From assembly GCF_030063205.1 (NCBI RefSeq), contig NZ_JASISQ010000003.1, positions 442,776-506,775 of the forward strand: a DNA stretch of 64,000 bases. Direction: 5' to 3'. Made by a program: the position numbers and the translations under genes. Every line of letters begins with the position of its first letter. The first letter of the stretch is position 1. Source of the DNA: Arthrobacter antibioticus. Its GTDB lineage: Bacteria; Actinomycetota; Actinomycetes; Actinomycetales; Micrococcaceae. Under the pieces are notes generated by a model, which was not told the origin of the DNA, searched no databases, and was given only the letters and a program-made list of their open reading frames with translations. Positions 62,986-64,000 of this stretch are shown here, piece after piece.

Positions 62986-63756
62986 ATGTTTGAGATGTCA
63001 GCAATATTCCTGGCGGGCTTCTGGGCTGGCATGATCAACATTGTAGTGGGCTCCGGGACGCTTGTGACGTTCCCTGTCTTGCTGCTTTTCGGATACCCGC
63101 CCATCGTGGCCAATATTTCAAACAATATTGGTCTTGTCGCCGGCGGACTCTCGGGAGTCTGGGGTTACCGCAAAGAACTAGCCCCCAACAAAGAACTGAT
63201 AACTCTGCTGCTGCCAGCCTCAGCCGTGGGTGGGCTTGCGGGGGCTTTATTGTTGTTCATACTGCCGCCTTCAGCCTTTAATACTGTTGTCCCCACGTTG
63301 ATCATCGCCGGAATTCTGATGGTTGCCTTTGGCCCGTCTTTACAGCGTCGTGTTGCTCAACGCCAAAGAGTCGCCACCAACGACCAACCTGGCAGAAAAC
63401 CTATTGTGCTGATTGTGGGTGTCTTTGTTCTGGGCATGTACGGCGGCTATTTCGGTGCGGCCCAGGGGATCCTCATTGTTGGGCTCATGGGCATTCTCAC
63501 CACTGTGGCCCTTCAACAGATCAATGCCGTTAAGAACGTGCTCACAACGGCAGTCAACGGGATTGCGGCGATCATCTTCATGGTTGTTGCTTGGCAACTC
63601 ATCAATTGGCAGATCACCGCCCTCATTGCCGCAGGCTCCCTGCTGGGCGGCATGATGGGAGCCAGATTTGGGCGCAAACTCCCGCCCATGGCCTTACGCG
63701 CAACGATTGTTTTGGTGGGCCTGGTTGCTTTGACGAAATTATTGATCTTCCCGTAA
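62986..63756 (+). CDS. TauE/SafE family sulfite/sulfoacetate exporter-like membrane protein
   Basis: A 256-residue membrane protein with about seven to eight helices. The first block AGFWAGMINIVVGSGTLVTFPVLLLFGYPP is the TauE/SafE signature, repeated in diverged form in the second half (GMYGGYFGAAQGILIVGLMG). The family exports organosulfur compounds or sulfite. In a genome with a sulfatase locus it might handle sulfur compounds, but the two are 31 kb apart. The start ATG 62986 has GAGAGG upstream. Confidence 0.86.
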   Translation: MFEMSAIFLAGFWAGMINIVVGSGTLVTFPVLLLFGYPPIVANISNNIGLVAGGLSGVWGYRKELAPNKELITLLLPASAVGGLAGALLLFILPPSAFNTVVPTLIIAGILMVAFGPSLQRRVAQRQRVATNDQPGRKPIVLIVGVFVLGMYGGYFGAAQGILIVGLMGILTTVALQQINAVKNVLTTAVNGIAAIIFMVVAWQLINWQITALIAAGSLLGGMMGARFGRKLPPMALRATIVLVGLVALTKLLIFP

Positions 63757-64000
63757 CACGCAAAGTGACTTGTAGCGTGCCTTGTACCTCGGGCACCCCG
63801 TCAGCTCGCTACTCCCTTAGGCCATCAGTACCTAGAGCCCAATTGATCGAAAACTTAAGCCACCGAACAGGGATTGTTGTGATTGACATCTCGGCTGTGA
63901 TGCGGTTCACTATTCATATGCTGAAATAACAGTTCCACGATACGAAACTATTTGTGTTGTTCGTATAGCCGACACCGTGGATGCCAGCAATGACCTAGAA
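63757..64000. other. Window-end intergenic region with an inverted repeat
   Basis: No gene is supported. ATACGAA (63940-63946) and TTCGTAT (63960-63966) form a 7-bp inverted repeat with a 13-bp spacer, probably an operator of a gene beyond the window. The 183 bp before it show nothing distinct. Confidence 0.45.

Overview
The window is a chromosomal stretch of a high-GC Gram-positive bacterium, most likely an Arthrobacter-like member of the Micrococcaceae (Actinomycetota). The basis is protein character: a DtxR/IdeR repressor, XPB with its helicase-associated partner, DUF3027 beside a cold-shock protein, DUF3263, a LytR_C protein, a FemX-type bridge ligase, a GroEL ending in GGM repeats, and c-di-AMP riboswitches ahead of secreted wall hydrolases. 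GTG and TTG starts are frequent. I saw no rRNA, tRNA, CRISPR, prophage or insertion sequence.

Layout. 0-5 kb: molybdenum cofactor and formate-dehydrogenase-type genes (fdhD start, FdhF/YdeP oxidoreductase, moeA, DUF6457, mobA). 5-7.4 kb: two secreted wall hydrolases (NlpC/P60 and M23), each behind its own c-di-AMP (ydaO-type) riboswitch and each with GTnAC-N6-GTnAC repeats upstream that resemble MtrA boxes. 7.4-15.5 kb: dtxR, serC, DUF3027, cold-shock protein, XPB helicase pair, methyltransferase. 15.5-31.8 kb: a carbohydrate locus with four formylglycine-type sulfatases, a GH29 alpha-L-fucosidase, a DUF2264 protein, a Gfo/Idh/MocA oxidoreductase, a sugar isomerase/epimerase-like protein, a GntR-LacI hybrid regulator and a complete sugar ABC importer. 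31.9-45.3 kb: PhoPR-like two-component system, orphan WXG100 protein, RNase HI fusion, DUF2510 protein, groEL under two CIRCE elements, TM2 protein, LytR_C, DUF3263, ung, an iron-regulated siderophore-interacting protein, ThrE exporter, FemX. 45.4-56.8 kb: TetR/DHA2 efflux pair, then a LysR-flanked acyl-CoA/aldehyde operon with an MHS-family transporter, SRPBCC protein and zinc alcohol dehydrogenase. 57.3-63.8 kb: heterodimeric ABC exporter, ohrR-ohr, dps, TauE/SafE.

How the genes may work together. The sulfatase/fucosidase locus is the most distinctive part. None of its enzymes has a visible signal peptide; the only exported protein is the lipoprotein binding protein of the importer. Two sulfatases are translationally tied to the importer operon. 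The simplest reading is that a sulfated, probably fucose-containing oligosaccharide is imported intact and then desulfated and cleaved in the cytoplasm. The substrate is inferred from families only.

The two wall hydrolases look like relatives that share an N-terminal secretion/linker module and the riboswitch but carry different catalytic domains. Several convergent or terminal gene ends carry unusually long perfect hairpins (18-30 bp stems).
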